Shown: positions 27,042-36,456, counted from the stretch's first letter. The stretch: DNA of 64,000 bases from Syntrophomonas sp. (GCA_016841245.1 JAENZN010000016.1:1-64000), one strand, 5' to 3'. Notes: generated from the letters alone by a model not told the origin. Numbers and translations: made by a program.

Positions 27042-27998
27042 TTATATAGAAAGAATGCGTGCAAGTTCAAACATCTCCAGTTCCGGAGTTTTGGTCCCAT
27101 TGATAACTTCCCCCAAGGGTATAGTAAAGATTTTTTCTTCCCGACCAGCTACCATAACATTTCGCAGTCCGGAAGCTATACAATCTACAGCCATTTTGCC
27201 CATTTGTGAAGCCAGTATCCTATCTATCGCACTGGGAGTGCCGCCCCTTTGAATATGACCCAGGATAGTAATTCTGGTATCCTGTCCGGTTTTTTCTACT
27301 ATATAATCCTGCAGGTCCATAACCGGATACACTCCCTCAGCCACAATAATTATACTGTGCAGTTTACCTCTGCCAGTACCAGCCTGGATTTTCTCAATCA
27401 TCTGTTCAAAATCAACCTCTATTTCGGGTACCAGTATCGATTCTGCTCCTCCGGCAACTCCTGCTGCCAGAGCTAATTCTCCACAATGCCGGCCCATAAC
27501 TTCTATGATGAACACCCGGCCATGGCTGCTGGCGGTATCGCGAATATGGTTAATAGCCATTAAAACCGTGTTTACAGCAGTATCATAACCAATAGATCTT
27601 GTATATACCACATCATTGTCAATAGTAGCCGGGATACCAATAACATTTATACCCAGCCGCGAAATCTCATATCCCCCCTTCAAACTACCGTTCCCACCTA
27701 TAATTACCAGGTTTTTGATGCCCAGTTCATTCAGGTTTTCCCTGGCCTGCTCCATTCCTTTTTCCTGCATGAATAGGTTAGAGCGGGAAGTCTGAAGAAT
27801 GGTCCCGCCCCGATGTATAATGTCTGCCACCGAGCCCAGGGTCATCTCGCTCAGATTTCCAGCTATTAGACCCTCAAAACCCTGGTAAATTCCATATACT
27901 TGCATTTCCTGGTATATTGCTGATCTTACCACTGCCCGTATGGCTGCATTCATTCCAGACGCATCTCCACCACTGGTTAACACTGCAAGCTTCTGCAA
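27042..27998 (-). CDS. pfkA: ATP-dependent 6-phosphofructokinase
   Basis: A 318-residue enzyme that phosphorylates fructose 6-phosphate. It has LTSGGDASGMNAAIRA, GGNGSLKG, the catalytic region TIDNDV (in IPATIDNDVVYT), and MGRHCGELAL. Length equals the standard bacterial PfkA when the TTG at 27998 is used; AAAGGAGGT is well placed before it, whereas the upstream in-frame TTG at 28037 has no signal. It precedes pyk in the common Firmicute order pfkA-pyk. Confidence 0.97.
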   Translation of the reverse strand: MQKLAVLTSGGDASGMNAAIRAVVRSAIYQEMQVYGIYQGFEGLIAGNLSEMTLGSVADIIHRGGTILQTSRSNLFMQEKGMEQARENLNELGIKNLVIIGGNGSLKGGYEISRLGINVIGIPATIDNDVVYTRSIGYDTAVNTVLMAINHIRDTASSHGRVFIIEVMGRHCGELALAAGVAGGAESILVPEIEVDFEQMIEKIQAGTGRGKLHSIIIVAEGVYPVMDLQDYIVEKTGQDTRITILGHIQRGGTPSAIDRILASQMGKMAVDCIASGLRNVMVAGREEKIFTIPLGEVINGTKTPELEMFELARILSI

Positions 27999-28093
27999 AA
28001 ATTGACCTCCTTTGTCCTGCCTGCACTGGAAGAACATCCGCTGTCCTGCAGCACGTCTGTTAACCTATAGCTATTCTTTAAACCAGTGCGTTT

Positions 28094-28342
28094 TCAGGAT
28101 TTGCTTTTTTCAAATGGATTTCCGCTGGTACTGTTACCATAGCGATGTAGTATCTCTGCATGTCCACGAATTTTTACAGCAGAAGTGTGCTCTGTGAATT
28201 GAAGAAACATTATTTCACCTTTATCCAACTTTTCTGTATGATGAAGTTTAGTGTCTCTTCCCCGGGTTAATCCTATTATGGTTACGCCGTTTTCCAGAGC
28301 TTTAACCATAATATAGTCTTGTCCGATATAGTCCCCATTCAT
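28094..28342 (-). CDS. mtrB: Tryptophan RNA-binding attenuation protein (TRAP)
   Basis: An 82-residue protein that matches [32 protein letters not shown], and [15 protein letters not shown]. The family forms an 11-subunit ring that, with bound tryptophan, wraps RNA carrying spaced GAG/UAG triplets to shut off trp genes. The conserved Thr, Lys and Arg residues for tryptophan and RNA contact appear kept. The C-terminus is about 8 residues longer than the Bacillus protein. GGAGG precedes the ATG. It lies between dnaE and pfkA, away from mtrA or trp genes. Confidence 0.92.
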   Translation of the reverse strand: MNGDYIGQDYIMVKALENGVTIIGLTRGRDTKLHHTEKLDKGEIMFLQFTEHTSAVKIRGHAEILHRYGNSTSGNPFEKSKS

Positions 28343-28438
28343 GCATAAAACCTCCTATCTGTATGCTTATAGCCGGTTATTTTACCAGACTTTTTAATCT
28401 ATTAAAATATCCAGCATTGTCCACTTCCCAGGCTATCA

Positions 28439-31400
28439 TTAATAAAACCATACATTTTTGACCCCACACAAAGCAGTAAGCCTGGTTTTGAGCTCTATTT
28501 TGGCCTGAACATAGTATTTTCCCTGCAGAAGCACGGTTTTACGCCCTGGAAGGTGTAAGAAAACCTCCACCGGGCCAGGATACTGCTGCAGTACATTTAG
28601 CAGCTCATTTCTAAATTCATCTTCGCCATCCTCAGGAACTCTGATGTGCAGCTCTTTTATCAGTTCAGGAATAGGACGCGCCTGCTGCAGCGAAATCTTG
28701 GGCTGTTCATCACGAGTATCATAAAACCCTTCGATTAAAACCGCCCTATCTATACTTAAATAATCGATATTTTTTTTCAAAGCTTTTGGAAAAACCAGTA
28801 CTTCTATTCTCCCACTGCTGTCTTCCAGATAAAAACGAGCATAAGTATCACCCCTCCTGCTGACCCGCCGGTTCAAATTCACCACCATACCGGTTAATCT
28901 CACATAACTTTCCTCATCAGCAGCATTAAGATCACTAATTTTCTGGCCGCTGAGCAGGGGCAGTATTTCCTGATATTCATCCATTGGATTGGCTGATACA
29001 TAAAAACCCAGCACATCCTTTTCACGCTTGAGTCTTTCCCGGATGGGAAACTCACCCTTGATGGATGGCTGTGGCTCTTCAACCATATCCATAACCTCAC
29101 CAAACAGTGACATCTGACTGCTGTTTTCAGATTGTTTAATCTGTACTGATAATTCTACGCACTCCTCCATAATAGCTAATGCCTCTTTTCTGCTTATCCC
29201 CAGAGCATCGAAACATCCTGCCATTATTAAATTTTCCAGCATTCTCTTATTAATATGTCCCAGGTCCACCTGTAGACAAAAATCAAATAGTGATTTAAAA
29301 ATCCTTTTTTTTCTGATATTAACCATACTGCTTACCGCACTCAGCCCGACATTTTTTATAGCTCCCAAGCCAAAACGAATGCTATCCCCACTTACCGTAA
29401 AATTTTCATAACTCTCATTAATATCCGGCGGCAGTACTTTTATCCCCATCTGCTGGCACTCATGTAAATAGAAAACTACTTTGTCTTGATTGTCTATAAC
29501 ACTGCTCAAAAATGCACACATATATTCTACTGGATAGTAGGTTTTTAAATAGGCAGTCTGGTATGAAATCATGGCATAGGCAGCTGAATGGCTCTTGTTA
29601 AAGCCATAACCGGCAAAACTTTCCATGATATCAAAGAGTCTTTCGGCCGTTACCTGGTCTATATTATTCCCGGCTGCTCCTTTAATAAATTTATCCCTTT
29701 GAGCCATCAGTTCTCCAGCTTTTTTCTTTCCCATAGCTCTGCGCAAAACATCAGCTTCACCCATGGTGAAATTAGCACATACCCCTGCCACCTGCATAAC
29801 TTGTTCCTGGTAGAGAACCACCCCATAAGTTTCCTGCAGTATTTCCTGCAGCACCGGATGTATATATTCTATCTCCTGACGCCCATGCTTACAGTTTATA
29901 AAATCTTCGACCATACCGCTGCCCAGTGGACCTGGCCGGTATAAGGCTATAATTGCAATCAGGTCTTCAAAGCGACTGGGAGCCATTTCTTTTAATATTC
30001 TCCGCAGGCCAGCACTTTCCAACTGAAATATTCCAATGGTATCCCCCTGGGATAACAAATGATAGACCTTTTCATCATCAAGGTTTATGTTATCAATATC
30101 TATATATTCTCCCCGAGTTTTTTGGATGATTTCTATGGCCCGATAGATAACGGTTAAAGTCCTTAGTCCCAGGATATCCATTTTTAATAAACCAATATCC
30201 TCAACAGTTTCTTTGGCAAACTGGGTCACTACATGACCATCACTGGTTCTCTGCAGAGGCAGAATAGTGCTGAGATTTTCTTTCCCAATAACCACTCCGG
30301 CTGCATGGATCGAGGCATGACGTGGCATCCCTTCCAGCGCCCGGGCAGTATCTATTATTTTGCGGGCTGTATAATCGCTGCCATAGATTTCAATAAGGTC
30401 GGGAGCAATGCTTAGCGCTCGGTCTAATGTAACCCCCAGTTCAGCTGGCACCATTTTAGCAATTTTATCCACTTCCCCATAGGGAACATCAAGTGCTCTT
30501 CCTACATCTCGTATAGCTGCCCGGGCTGCCATAGTACCAAAAGTAATAATCTGTGCCACCCGATCCGCTCCATATTTTTGTATAATGTAATCTATAACCT
30601 GATCTCTTTTATCAAAGCAAAAGTCTATATCAATATCCGGCATACTAACCCGTTCAGGATTTAGAAACCTTTCAAAAAGCAGTCCATATTTCAGCGGATT
30701 TATGGTAGTGATCCCTAGAACATAGGATACCATACTGCCAGCCGCCGAGCCCCGGCCCGGTCCTACCGCAATGTTGTTAGCACGAGCCCAGTTAATCAAG
30801 TCCTGCACAATTAAAAAATAGGCCGCGAAACCCATATCGTTTATAACCTGGAGTTCAAAACCGACACGTTCATCAATCAACTGGTCTGGATCAGGGAACA
30901 TTTCCCGGGTTTTATTCCATACCAATTCGCTCAGATAGCTTTCCGAAGTATATCCTGCTCCTACCTCAAAATGGGGCAGATGAAATGCACCAAATTCAAA
31001 TTCCACATTGCATTTATCAGCTATCACCATGGTATTAGTCAGGGCATCCGGCCGTTCTGGAAATAGCTGCTGCATTTCTTCCTGACTCTTTAGATAAAAG
31101 GCACTGCCGGGAGGAAATCGCATACGCTGCTCATCACTTACTACCGATCCCGTCTGTATGCACAAAAGTACATCATGATAGGCGGCATCGTTTTTATTAA
31201 TATAATGGGCATCATTACTTGCTGCTACCGGTATGCCGGTCTCATCACTAATACGCGATAAAGCTTCACACACCCTTTTTTCTTCATCCATTCCATGATT
31301 CTGCAGCTCCAGATAAAAATTACCTGGTCCAAATATTTCCCGATATGCAAACGCAGTATTCCTGGCTTTTTCGTAATCCCCAGCCAAAATGGCCTGTGGT

Positions 31401-31831
31401 ATCTCCCCGGCTATGCATCCGGACAGGGCTATTAAACCCTGGCTGTACTGTGCTAAAATTTCCCGATCCACCCGGGGTTTGTAATAGAACCCTTCCAGGT
31501 AAGACCTGCTGACCAGCTGTACCAGGTTTTTATAACCCTGATCATTTTTACAAAGTAAAACCAGGTGATACATATTATCATCGATCCGGGCCTCTTTATC
31601 CAGGCGGCTCCTGGGAGCAACATATACCTCACACCCAATAATAGGTTTAATGCCCTGTTTCCTGGCGGCCCGGTAAAAGTCTATTACTCCATACAATACG
31701 CCATGGTCAGTAATGGCACAAGCTGGCATGCCCAGCTCAGCTGTCCTGGCTACCATATCTTTTATTCGACAAGCACCATCCAACAGGCTGTACTCAGAAT
31801 GGTTATGTAAATGCACAAAACCCGTATTCAT
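28439..31831 (-). CDS. dnaE: DNA polymerase III alpha subunit
   Basis: A 1130-residue family C replicative polymerase. The PHP domain at the N-terminus (HLHNHSEYSLLDGA) keeps its metal-binding histidines; the polymerase domain contains the catalytic PDIDIDF with aspartates near 399-403; a helix-hairpin-helix region follows, and an OB-fold domain (VRLTGMVVNLNRRVSRRGD) is near the C-terminus. As a DnaE rather than PolC it probably acts with PolC elsewhere in the genome. The start ATG has AGAGGAG upstream. Confidence 0.97.
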   Translation of the reverse strand: MNTGFVHLHNHSEYSLLDGACRIKDMVARTAELGMPACAITDHGVLYGVIDFYRAARKQGIKPIIGCEVYVAPRSRLDKEARIDDNMYHLVLLCKNDQGYKNLVQLVSRSYLEGFYYKPRVDREILAQYSQGLIALSGCIAGEIPQAILAGDYEKARNTAFAYREIFGPGNFYLELQNHGMDEEKRVCEALSRISDETGIPVAASNDAHYINKNDAAYHDVLLCIQTGSVVSDEQRMRFPPGSAFYLKSQEEMQQLFPERPDALTNTMVIADKCNVEFEFGAFHLPHFEVGAGYTSESYLSELVWNKTREMFPDPDQLIDERVGFELQVINDMGFAAYFLIVQDLINWARANNIAVGPGRGSAAGSMVSYVLGITTINPLKYGLLFERFLNPERVSMPDIDIDFCFDKRDQVIDYIIQKYGADRVAQIITFGTMAARAAIRDVGRALDVPYGEVDKIAKMVPAELGVTLDRALSIAPDLIEIYGSDYTARKIIDTARALEGMPRHASIHAAGVVIGKENLSTILPLQRTSDGHVVTQFAKETVEDIGLLKMDILGLRTLTVIYRAIEIIQKTRGEYIDIDNINLDDEKVYHLLSQGDTIGIFQLESAGLRRILKEMAPSRFEDLIAIIALYRPGPLGSGMVEDFINCKHGRQEIEYIHPVLQEILQETYGVVLYQEQVMQVAGVCANFTMGEADVLRRAMGKKKAGELMAQRDKFIKGAAGNNIDQVTAERLFDIMESFAGYGFNKSHSAAYAMISYQTAYLKTYYPVEYMCAFLSSVIDNQDKVVFYLHECQQMGIKVLPPDINESYENFTVSGDSIRFGLGAIKNVGLSAVSSMVNIRKKRIFKSLFDFCLQVDLGHINKRMLENLIMAGCFDALGISRKEALAIMEECVELSVQIKQSENSSQMSLFGEVMDMVEEPQPSIKGEFPIRERLKREKDVLGFYVSANPMDEYQEILPLLSGQKISDLNAADEESYVRLTGMVVNLNRRVSRRGDTYARFYLEDSSGRIEVLVFPKALKKNIDYLSIDRAVLIEGFYDTRDEQPKISLQQARPIPELIKELHIRVPEDGEDEFRNELLNVLQQYPGPVEVFLHLPGRKTVLLQGKYYVQAKIELKTRLTALCGVKNVWFY

Positions 31832-31870
31832 TATAATTCTCCTCTTGCTACTATTTAATCCTCAGCTTTT

Positions 31871-31957
31871 GCACCAGGCAAATATCATGCCTGGTCAGAG
31901 CAATGAGCCCACAGGACCACCCCGTCGGGGGCAGTGCCCGACGGGTGACAGCGGGAC
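31871..31957. repeat. Structured leader or repeat between ybaK-like gene and dnaE
   Basis: An outer pairing CCTGGTC/GACCAGG encloses a perfect 9-bp stem (CCCGTCGGG at 31921-31929, CCCGACGGG at 31937-31945). The left part (CCAGGC-N10-GCCTGGTCAGAGCAA) recurs with changes at 32570-32597. It lies in the 5' leader of dnaE on the minus strand; its role is unknown. Confidence 0.5.
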
Positions 31958-32018
31958 CAGGTTTAATGTTCACTAACCTGCCCTTACTATTATGTCAACT
32001 ATAAAACTTAGTTGATGA

Positions 32019-32483
32019 TCAAAATGATACCTGACAGGCCTTCCCCCCGGTTACCTCTATAAGCTGCTGATAACTGATAGGCACAGCCGTATTTGCTGTC
32101 CCGGCTGCTGCATATACCACATCGTATCTCTTGAGACTTTCATCTAGAAAAACAGTAACTGGCGTCTTTAAAGCAAAGGGGCATACTCCGCCGATATGGA
32201 ATCCAGTAACTTCCTGAACTTCATTTTCGTTGGCCATACGCACTTTGGAACCTACCAGTTCCTTGACCGCTTTGCTGTCAATCTTAACATCACCGGTAGA
32301 AACCACCATTATGTAATCATCCTTTTTACTTTTAAAAAGCATGGATTTAGCAATTTGTCCCACCTCAGTGCCCAGGGCCTGAGCAGCCAGATATGATGTG
32401 CTGGTATCCTGCTCAAATTCCAAGATACGAATTGCCGGGTTTTTAGCCTGCAAGAACACTCTTACTCTTTCAATTTCTGTCAT
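32019..32483 (-). CDS. YbaK/EbsC-family aminoacyl-tRNA deacylase
   Basis: A 154-residue member of the YbaK/ProX family, which hydrolyses mischarged aminoacyl-tRNA (for example Cys- or Ala-tRNAPro) in trans. It shows the family elements AKSMLFKSKK, DVKIDSKAVKEL and the G-GxxPF region (HIGGVCPFALKTPVTVFLDE), with the lysine of the first motif required for catalysis in studied members. The exact amino acid removed is unknown. It stands alone upstream of dnaE on the same strand. Confidence 0.9.
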   Translation of the reverse strand: MTEIERVRVFLQAKNPAIRILEFEQDTSTSYLAAQALGTEVGQIAKSMLFKSKKDDYIMVVSTGDVKIDSKAVKELVGSKVRMANENEVQEVTGFHIGGVCPFALKTPVTVFLDESLKRYDVVYAAAGTANTAVPISYQQLIEVTGGKACQVSF

Positions 32484-32569
32484 ATTCTTTAATCACCCAC
32501 CATTGCATAATTTTAACTATAAGTATAATTATAAACCAATACGCCCAGATATAAATAACTTAACTTAAA

Positions 32570-32597
32570 CCAGGCGAGTATTAAGCCTGCTCAGAGC
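32570..32597 (+). repeat. Second copy of the CCAGGC...TCAGAGCAA repeat
   Basis: CCAGGC-N9-GCCTGCTCAGAGCAA matches the element at 31873-31902, about 700 bp away and in the same orientation. It is followed by a GC-rich hairpin-forming stretch (about 32675-32704). The two copies flank the deacylase gene. Confidence 0.5.
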
Positions 32598-32732
32598 AAG
32601 GAAGGTAAGGCGACTCCTAACCCTTTCACCATCTTTTTGGGAAAGCACAGCTTATTTAGATATGACTACCTCCAGCCGCCAGTTAAGACCGGCTGACGGC
32701 GGGAGTAGGCTTAATTCTCGCCCTTTCGAGCT

Positions 32733-32770
32733 TAAAATCCCCGGACTATGCAAACGCATAGTCCGGGGAT
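32733..32770 (-). terminator. Terminator of the SASP gene
   Basis: A perfect 15-bp stem (32737-32751 with 32756-32770) and a 4-base loop, followed on the minus strand by TTTT, 12 bp after the SASP stop. Confidence 0.85.
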
Positions 32771-32782
32771 ACAGATCGCATC

Positions 32783-32977
32783 CTATTCTTCTCGCCGCTT
32801 CTTTTCCTTCAATCGCTTGCTCATTATACCTCCTATCCTTCCACAGGCGGCATTACTCATAGATTCCCAGCCATCTTTTTCGATTTGTTCCCATATGCCA
32901 AGCTCTCTGGCAATCTCAATTTTCATTAAATCATTTTCCGTAAGCGGTTTTTTCTTTTTTTTGCTTTTTTTTCCCAT
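32783..32977 (-). CDS. Small acid-soluble spore protein, alpha/beta type
   Basis: A 64-residue DNA-binding spore protein. After a lysine-rich start (MGKKSKKKKKPL) it has the family pattern LMKIEIARELGI and, near the C-terminus, CGRIGGIMSKRL, matching the usual NGSVGGEMVKRL segment. Alpha/beta SASPs coat spore DNA and protect it from UV and heat. The middle (EKDGWESMSNAA) departs from the major SASPs, so it is likely a minor form. The sequence implies the organism forms spores. Expression would be from a forespore sigma-G promoter, which I could not locate. Confidence 0.82.
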   Translation of the reverse strand: MGKKSKKKKKPLTENDLMKIEIARELGIWEQIEKDGWESMSNAACGRIGGIMSKRLKEKKRREE

Positions 32978-33040
32978 AATTCACCCCACCACAGATAAAT
33001 CTATTACTAGTAATTTCCCCCGGCGGCGGGTCTCTTTATT

Positions 33041-33748
33041 CTATATATTTTTTAGGAAATTAAACAATTGCTGTAGTTCTCCTTGCCAATCAGCCTGCAT
33101 GCCGTCCCCTTTATCAATTAACATATTATCAACTAAAAAAGTCTTCATCCCTATCTGCCCGGCAACCAGATCTTCGCCGGCATCATTGCCTATCATAAGG
33201 CAATTATCAGCTTTAACTCCAATCACTTCACATATTTCCTGATAATAACTGGGATGAGGTTTACAGTAATGCATGTTCTCATAGGAGGTAATAAAATCAT
33301 AATCAAAATGTCCTACTCCCGCCCAATTAAGCCGGTTTTCTATAGCAGTCAACGGAAAGACTGAATTGGTTGCTATAACAATCTTAAGCTTTCGCTTAAA
33401 AAGATCTTCCATCATCTGCTGCACTCCAGGAAATGGCTGGCAAAATACATTTAGTTGGGGAAAGTCTTCTCTGTAAAATGTATCAAAAAACCGGCTGAAT
33501 TCTTCTGGAGGATAAGGCCAACTGCGATAGAAATCTTCAAAGAAAACCTCTTCGTTGGTTTTATCAGGATCAGTATTGGCAATCATCTTTTCGGTTGAGA
33601 CCCAAATCTGCTGTACCAGCCGATCCGCTCCCTGGTATCCAAGATCCCTGGCCTTGGAGGCCATTCTGCCAAAATACTTGGGTAAAAAATAATCCATATC
33701 TATATTCAATAAAGTGCCATCCAGATCAAAAAGTAATGCTTCAAACAT
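33041..33748 (-). CDS. HAD-superfamily hydrolase
   Basis: A 235-residue phosphatase-like protein. Motif I is LLFDLDGTLLNID with the nucleophilic aspartate, motif II is IATNS, motif III includes KPHPSYY, and motif IV is GNDAGEDLVAG. The cap between motifs I and II is helical (subfamily IA type). The substrate is unknown; close relatives are often annotated as phosphoglycolate phosphatase-like. It lies 23 bp after the CMD-family gene on the same strand and is probably co-transcribed with it. Confidence 0.9.
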   Translation of the reverse strand: MFEALLFDLDGTLLNIDMDYFLPKYFGRMASKARDLGYQGADRLVQQIWVSTEKMIANTDPDKTNEEVFFEDFYRSWPYPPEEFSRFFDTFYREDFPQLNVFCQPFPGVQQMMEDLFKRKLKIVIATNSVFPLTAIENRLNWAGVGHFDYDFITSYENMHYCKPHPSYYQEICEVIGVKADNCLMIGNDAGEDLVAGQIGMKTFLVDNMLIDKGDGMQADWQGELQQLFNFLKNI

Positions 33749-33771
33749 CGGCTAAACTCTCCTTTTCACTA

Positions 33772-34071
33772 CTAATCAAAAGCATGCAATGAGGTTTTGA
33801 TCACGTCCATTCCACTTACATAATATGCCAGGCGCAGTACTTCTCTAATTTCTTCTTCGGACGCCCCGGCTTCCCTGGCCTGTTCTGCCAGGACTCTAAC
33901 CCCCTGCTCGGAATTCTTAGCGGCATCCAGAGCCAGTACCACCAGATAAGTGGTTTTGGCATCCAGGGCTCTAGTCTGCATAGCCGACTCCACCACTCCC
34001 TTTACCACCGGAAAAAAATCTGGATCCCTTTTTCGCAATTCCTCAACAAACCATGGTAATTTAACATCCAT
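33772..34071 (-). CDS. Carboxymuconolactone decarboxylase (AhpD-like) family protein
   Basis: A 99-residue all-helical protein of the CMD family (KTTYLVVLALDAAKNSEQGV, then EEEIREVLRLAYYVSG). The redox CxxC motif of AhpD is absent, so it is not an obvious peroxidase component; the position of the catalytic cysteines is taken by other residues. Function unknown. AGGAGG precedes the ATG. It is upstream of the HAD hydrolase. Confidence 0.85.
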   Translation of the reverse strand: MDVKLPWFVEELRKRDPDFFPVVKGVVESAMQTRALDAKTTYLVVLALDAAKNSEQGVRVLAEQAREAGASEEEIREVLRLAYYVSGMDVIKTSLHAFD

Positions 34072-34245
34072 TCCCCTACCTCCTGAAAGTCCTATTATAA
34101 GAGATTCTAATTCATATTATAAATCACCTGCGGTGGTAAATAAAACCAGAGAGTTAATCTTTTTTTATTTTTTTATTATCAAAAGAAGGAATTTATGGAA
34201 ATATATAGAAATTATTTATTGTTGATTTAATGAAGGAGGTTGTTT

Positions 34246-35439
34246 ATGTTTTTTACATTTCTTAATAAGGACAAGGCCAATTTCCCTGATTTATCCCTTT
34301 TTCTGCAATATACACCAGAGGAAGTTCTTTTTTACTATTATAACTCACACCTTACCATAACATTAGATACTTATAAGCAGCTGAAAATAGAAGCTGAATC
34401 CGAGGAAGACACCCTTTCTCCCTGCCGTCAGTGGTTAGAACTGCTGGACGGAGAACTGGACGTATTGAAGGATATAGATACCCTGATTAGTAATAAATAT
34501 ATTTCCATAATCGGGCCGTATTATTATCCTTTCAGTAACACTCGCTTCTATTTTAACAAACACCTACCTGCCAACGTCAAGCAAATAACAGCCAGTGATT
34601 TTACTACTATTATGTCACTGGAATTCCTCGATCCCATGAATCGTGAGATTTTAGATTATCACAAAAGCCGCAAGAGCACTAAAAAAGGTCATAAAAATAA
34701 GGACGATCTAATCAAAGATATAAATATGTGCATTATCGCCCTGCAAGATACGGAGAAAGTTAATAAGCATATCAATTACTTGAATAAATTGCTGGAATTA
34801 CGCTATGCCATCGTTAATATTGAAAACCTGTGGCCGGAGGAACCGGATATTTTACCCGAAAAACCTCAAAAGGTAGAATGCGAGCACTCGTCTGGCGGAA
34901 ACTTGATCCCTTTTAATACCCTAAAATCACGCCGAAAAAGGAAAGGCGAGGAAGAAGACAGCAGCAGTTTTAATCACCAGATGAAAATATATCTTCTCCA
35001 ATATCGGGAATACGAGAAAGCCTGTGATCGTTACAAAACTATTTTGGGGGAATGGGAAGACTTCTGTTCCGACTTTACCGAACGTTGTTATGTGGATATA
35101 GAAATTACCGAATCGAAATTAAAAAATGCCCAGAAAAACTTGAGAATATATAATAACATAATAAGCAAATCTCTTATCCACACTGATTACCAGGATATTA
35201 AGAGTTTAACCATATTTAAGCATTACCTGGAAACGGGCAGAGCTAATGATTTACAGGATTGTATGAATCTGTATGAAGAAGAAGTCCACTGGGACGAAAT
35301 TAAAGCCAGCCAGGAAAGAATAGAAAATACTATCTATTTTCTACAGAATAGTGATGATAATACTAGATTGGCCAATGACCATATTGAACGACTGCTGAAG
35401 AAAATCAATGACCGTTCTCATGATTCGATAAGAGTATAA
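34246..35439 (+). CDS. Uncharacterised 397-residue helical protein
   Basis: I do not recognise this protein. It has no signal peptide or membrane helix. The sequence is rich in charged residues and Tyr/Asn, mostly helical, with a basic patch in the middle (KSRRKRKGEEEDSSS) that separates an N-terminal domain (about 1-200) from a coiled-coil-like C-terminal part (about 230-395). ATG at 34246 follows AAGGAGG. The stop codon touches the stop codon of the convergent rhomboid gene with no bases between. Confidence 0.7.
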   Translation: MFFTFLNKDKANFPDLSLFLQYTPEEVLFYYYNSHLTITLDTYKQLKIEAESEEDTLSPCRQWLELLDGELDVLKDIDTLISNKYISIIGPYYYPFSNTRFYFNKHLPANVKQITASDFTTIMSLEFLDPMNREILDYHKSRKSTKKGHKNKDDLIKDINMCIIALQDTEKVNKHINYLNKLLELRYAIVNIENLWPEEPDILPEKPQKVECEHSSGGNLIPFNTLKSRRKRKGEEEDSSSFNHQMKIYLLQYREYEKACDRYKTILGEWEDFCSDFTERCYVDIEITESKLKNAQKNLRIYNNIISKSLIHTDYQDIKSLTIFKHYLETGRANDLQDCMNLYEEEVHWDEIKASQERIENTIYFLQNSDDNTRLANDHIERLLKKINDRSHDSIRV

Positions 35440-36099
35440 TTATGTGGGCTGTGGTTCCTCACGCAAAAAAGCTCGATATAAAATCATACCTGCCCCGAAA
35501 CCACCTATATGAGCCCAAAAGGCAATTTGGCCACAGGAATTGGCCGAAATAATATCTGCTGTACCGCAGTATAACTGGGATAAACCCCAAAATCCAAGGT
35601 AAATCCAGGCGGGCAAGTTTAGAAGAAAAATCGGAGGTATGTAAGTAAGTATTTTTGCCTGCCGGAACATTAAGAAATAGGCTCCCATAACCCCTGCTAC
35701 CGCGCCAGAAGCGCCAACTACAGGGATATCGGAGCCAGGGTTAATAAAATAATGAGTAAGTCCTGCTACCATGCCGCACAAAAGGTAAAAGATAAAAAAT
35801 CGGCCGGAGCCCATATAATCTTCAATGTTATCGCCAAATAACCACAAAATCCACATGTTACCGATAACATGCATCCAGCCTCCATGAAGAAACATGGAGG
35901 TCACTATAGGATAAAAACCTAGCGGGGATATCTGCTCTTTAAGGAAAGCTGGAACCAGGCCAAATACATAAACCAGATCACTAAGACCCTGGGGTCCAGC
36001 AGCTGTTTCCATGACAAATATTATGATGTTTATGATTATTAACGTTACTGTTATCACAGGGAAAGACCGGCTGGGGGTACTATCTCTTAATGGAAACAA
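35440..36099 (-). CDS. Rhomboid-family intramembrane serine protease
   Basis: A 219-residue polytopic protein. It has the rhomboid pattern HGGWMHVIGNMWILWLFG, the catalytic serine in GASGAVAGVMGAYF, and the catalytic histidine in WAHIGGFGAGM. A GWMHVIGN turn and six or seven helices are expected. Rhomboids cleave membrane-protein substrates within the bilayer; the substrate here is unknown. TTG at 36099 lies 8 bases after AGGAGAT; the frame runs further upstream to 36150 without a good signal. Confidence 0.93.
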   Translation of the reverse strand: MFPLRDSTPSRSFPVITVTLIIINIIIFVMETAAGPQGLSDLVYVFGLVPAFLKEQISPLGFYPIVTSMFLHGGWMHVIGNMWILWLFGDNIEDYMGSGRFFIFYLLCGMVAGLTHYFINPGSDIPVVGASGAVAGVMGAYFLMFRQAKILTYIPPIFLLNLPAWIYLGFWGLSQLYCGTADIISANSCGQIAFWAHIGGFGAGMILYRAFLREEPQPT

Positions 36100-36270
36100 A
36101 TTAATGGATCTCCTTATTTTATTTTTTTCCGAGTAATTTAAAAATAACACAAATTAAAGTCCAATGCACCTGGTTTACTCATTATGCAGTTAGTATTTTA
36201 CATTAGAATGTAATAATTACCAGTATATTTCATTTATAATAAAAGCAGTACTCTACATACCCAATACGTT

Positions 36271-36290
36271 TTAATGCTTTTCAGCATTAA
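36271..36290. promoter_or_regulatory. Dyad site 1 upstream of thiolase
   Basis: TTAATGC-N6-GCATTAA, a perfect inverted repeat with 7-base arms. It is one of three AATGC-N6-GCATT dyads upstream of a -24/-12 promoter and so a likely enhancer site. A degenerate copy (AATGT-N6-AGATT, 36294-36309) lies 21 bp away. Confidence 0.65.
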
Positions 36291-36349
36291 TTCAATGTGT
36301 TCGCAGATTCGCTTTTATAAAAGCCCTATTGAAGACAGCTCTTCGAAGT

Positions 36350-36365
36350 AATGCATTTATGCATT
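36350..36365. promoter_or_regulatory. Dyad site 2 upstream of thiolase
   Basis: AATGC-ATTTAT-GCATT, same arms and spacing as site 1, centred 77 bp downstream of it. Confidence 0.65.
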
Positions 36366-36371
36366 TTGTTC

Positions 36372-36387
36372 AATGCTTTTTCGCATT
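36372..36387. promoter_or_regulatory. Dyad site 3 upstream of thiolase
   Basis: AATGC-TTTTTC-GCATT, centred 22 bp (two helical turns) after site 2 and about 70 bp before the -24 element. Confidence 0.65.
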
Positions 36388-36456
36388 ATATCTTTTTAGC
36401 ATCGGTTGCTACCCTGACCGAACCCCATTTTTATCACAATATTTCCTGCCAATTCC

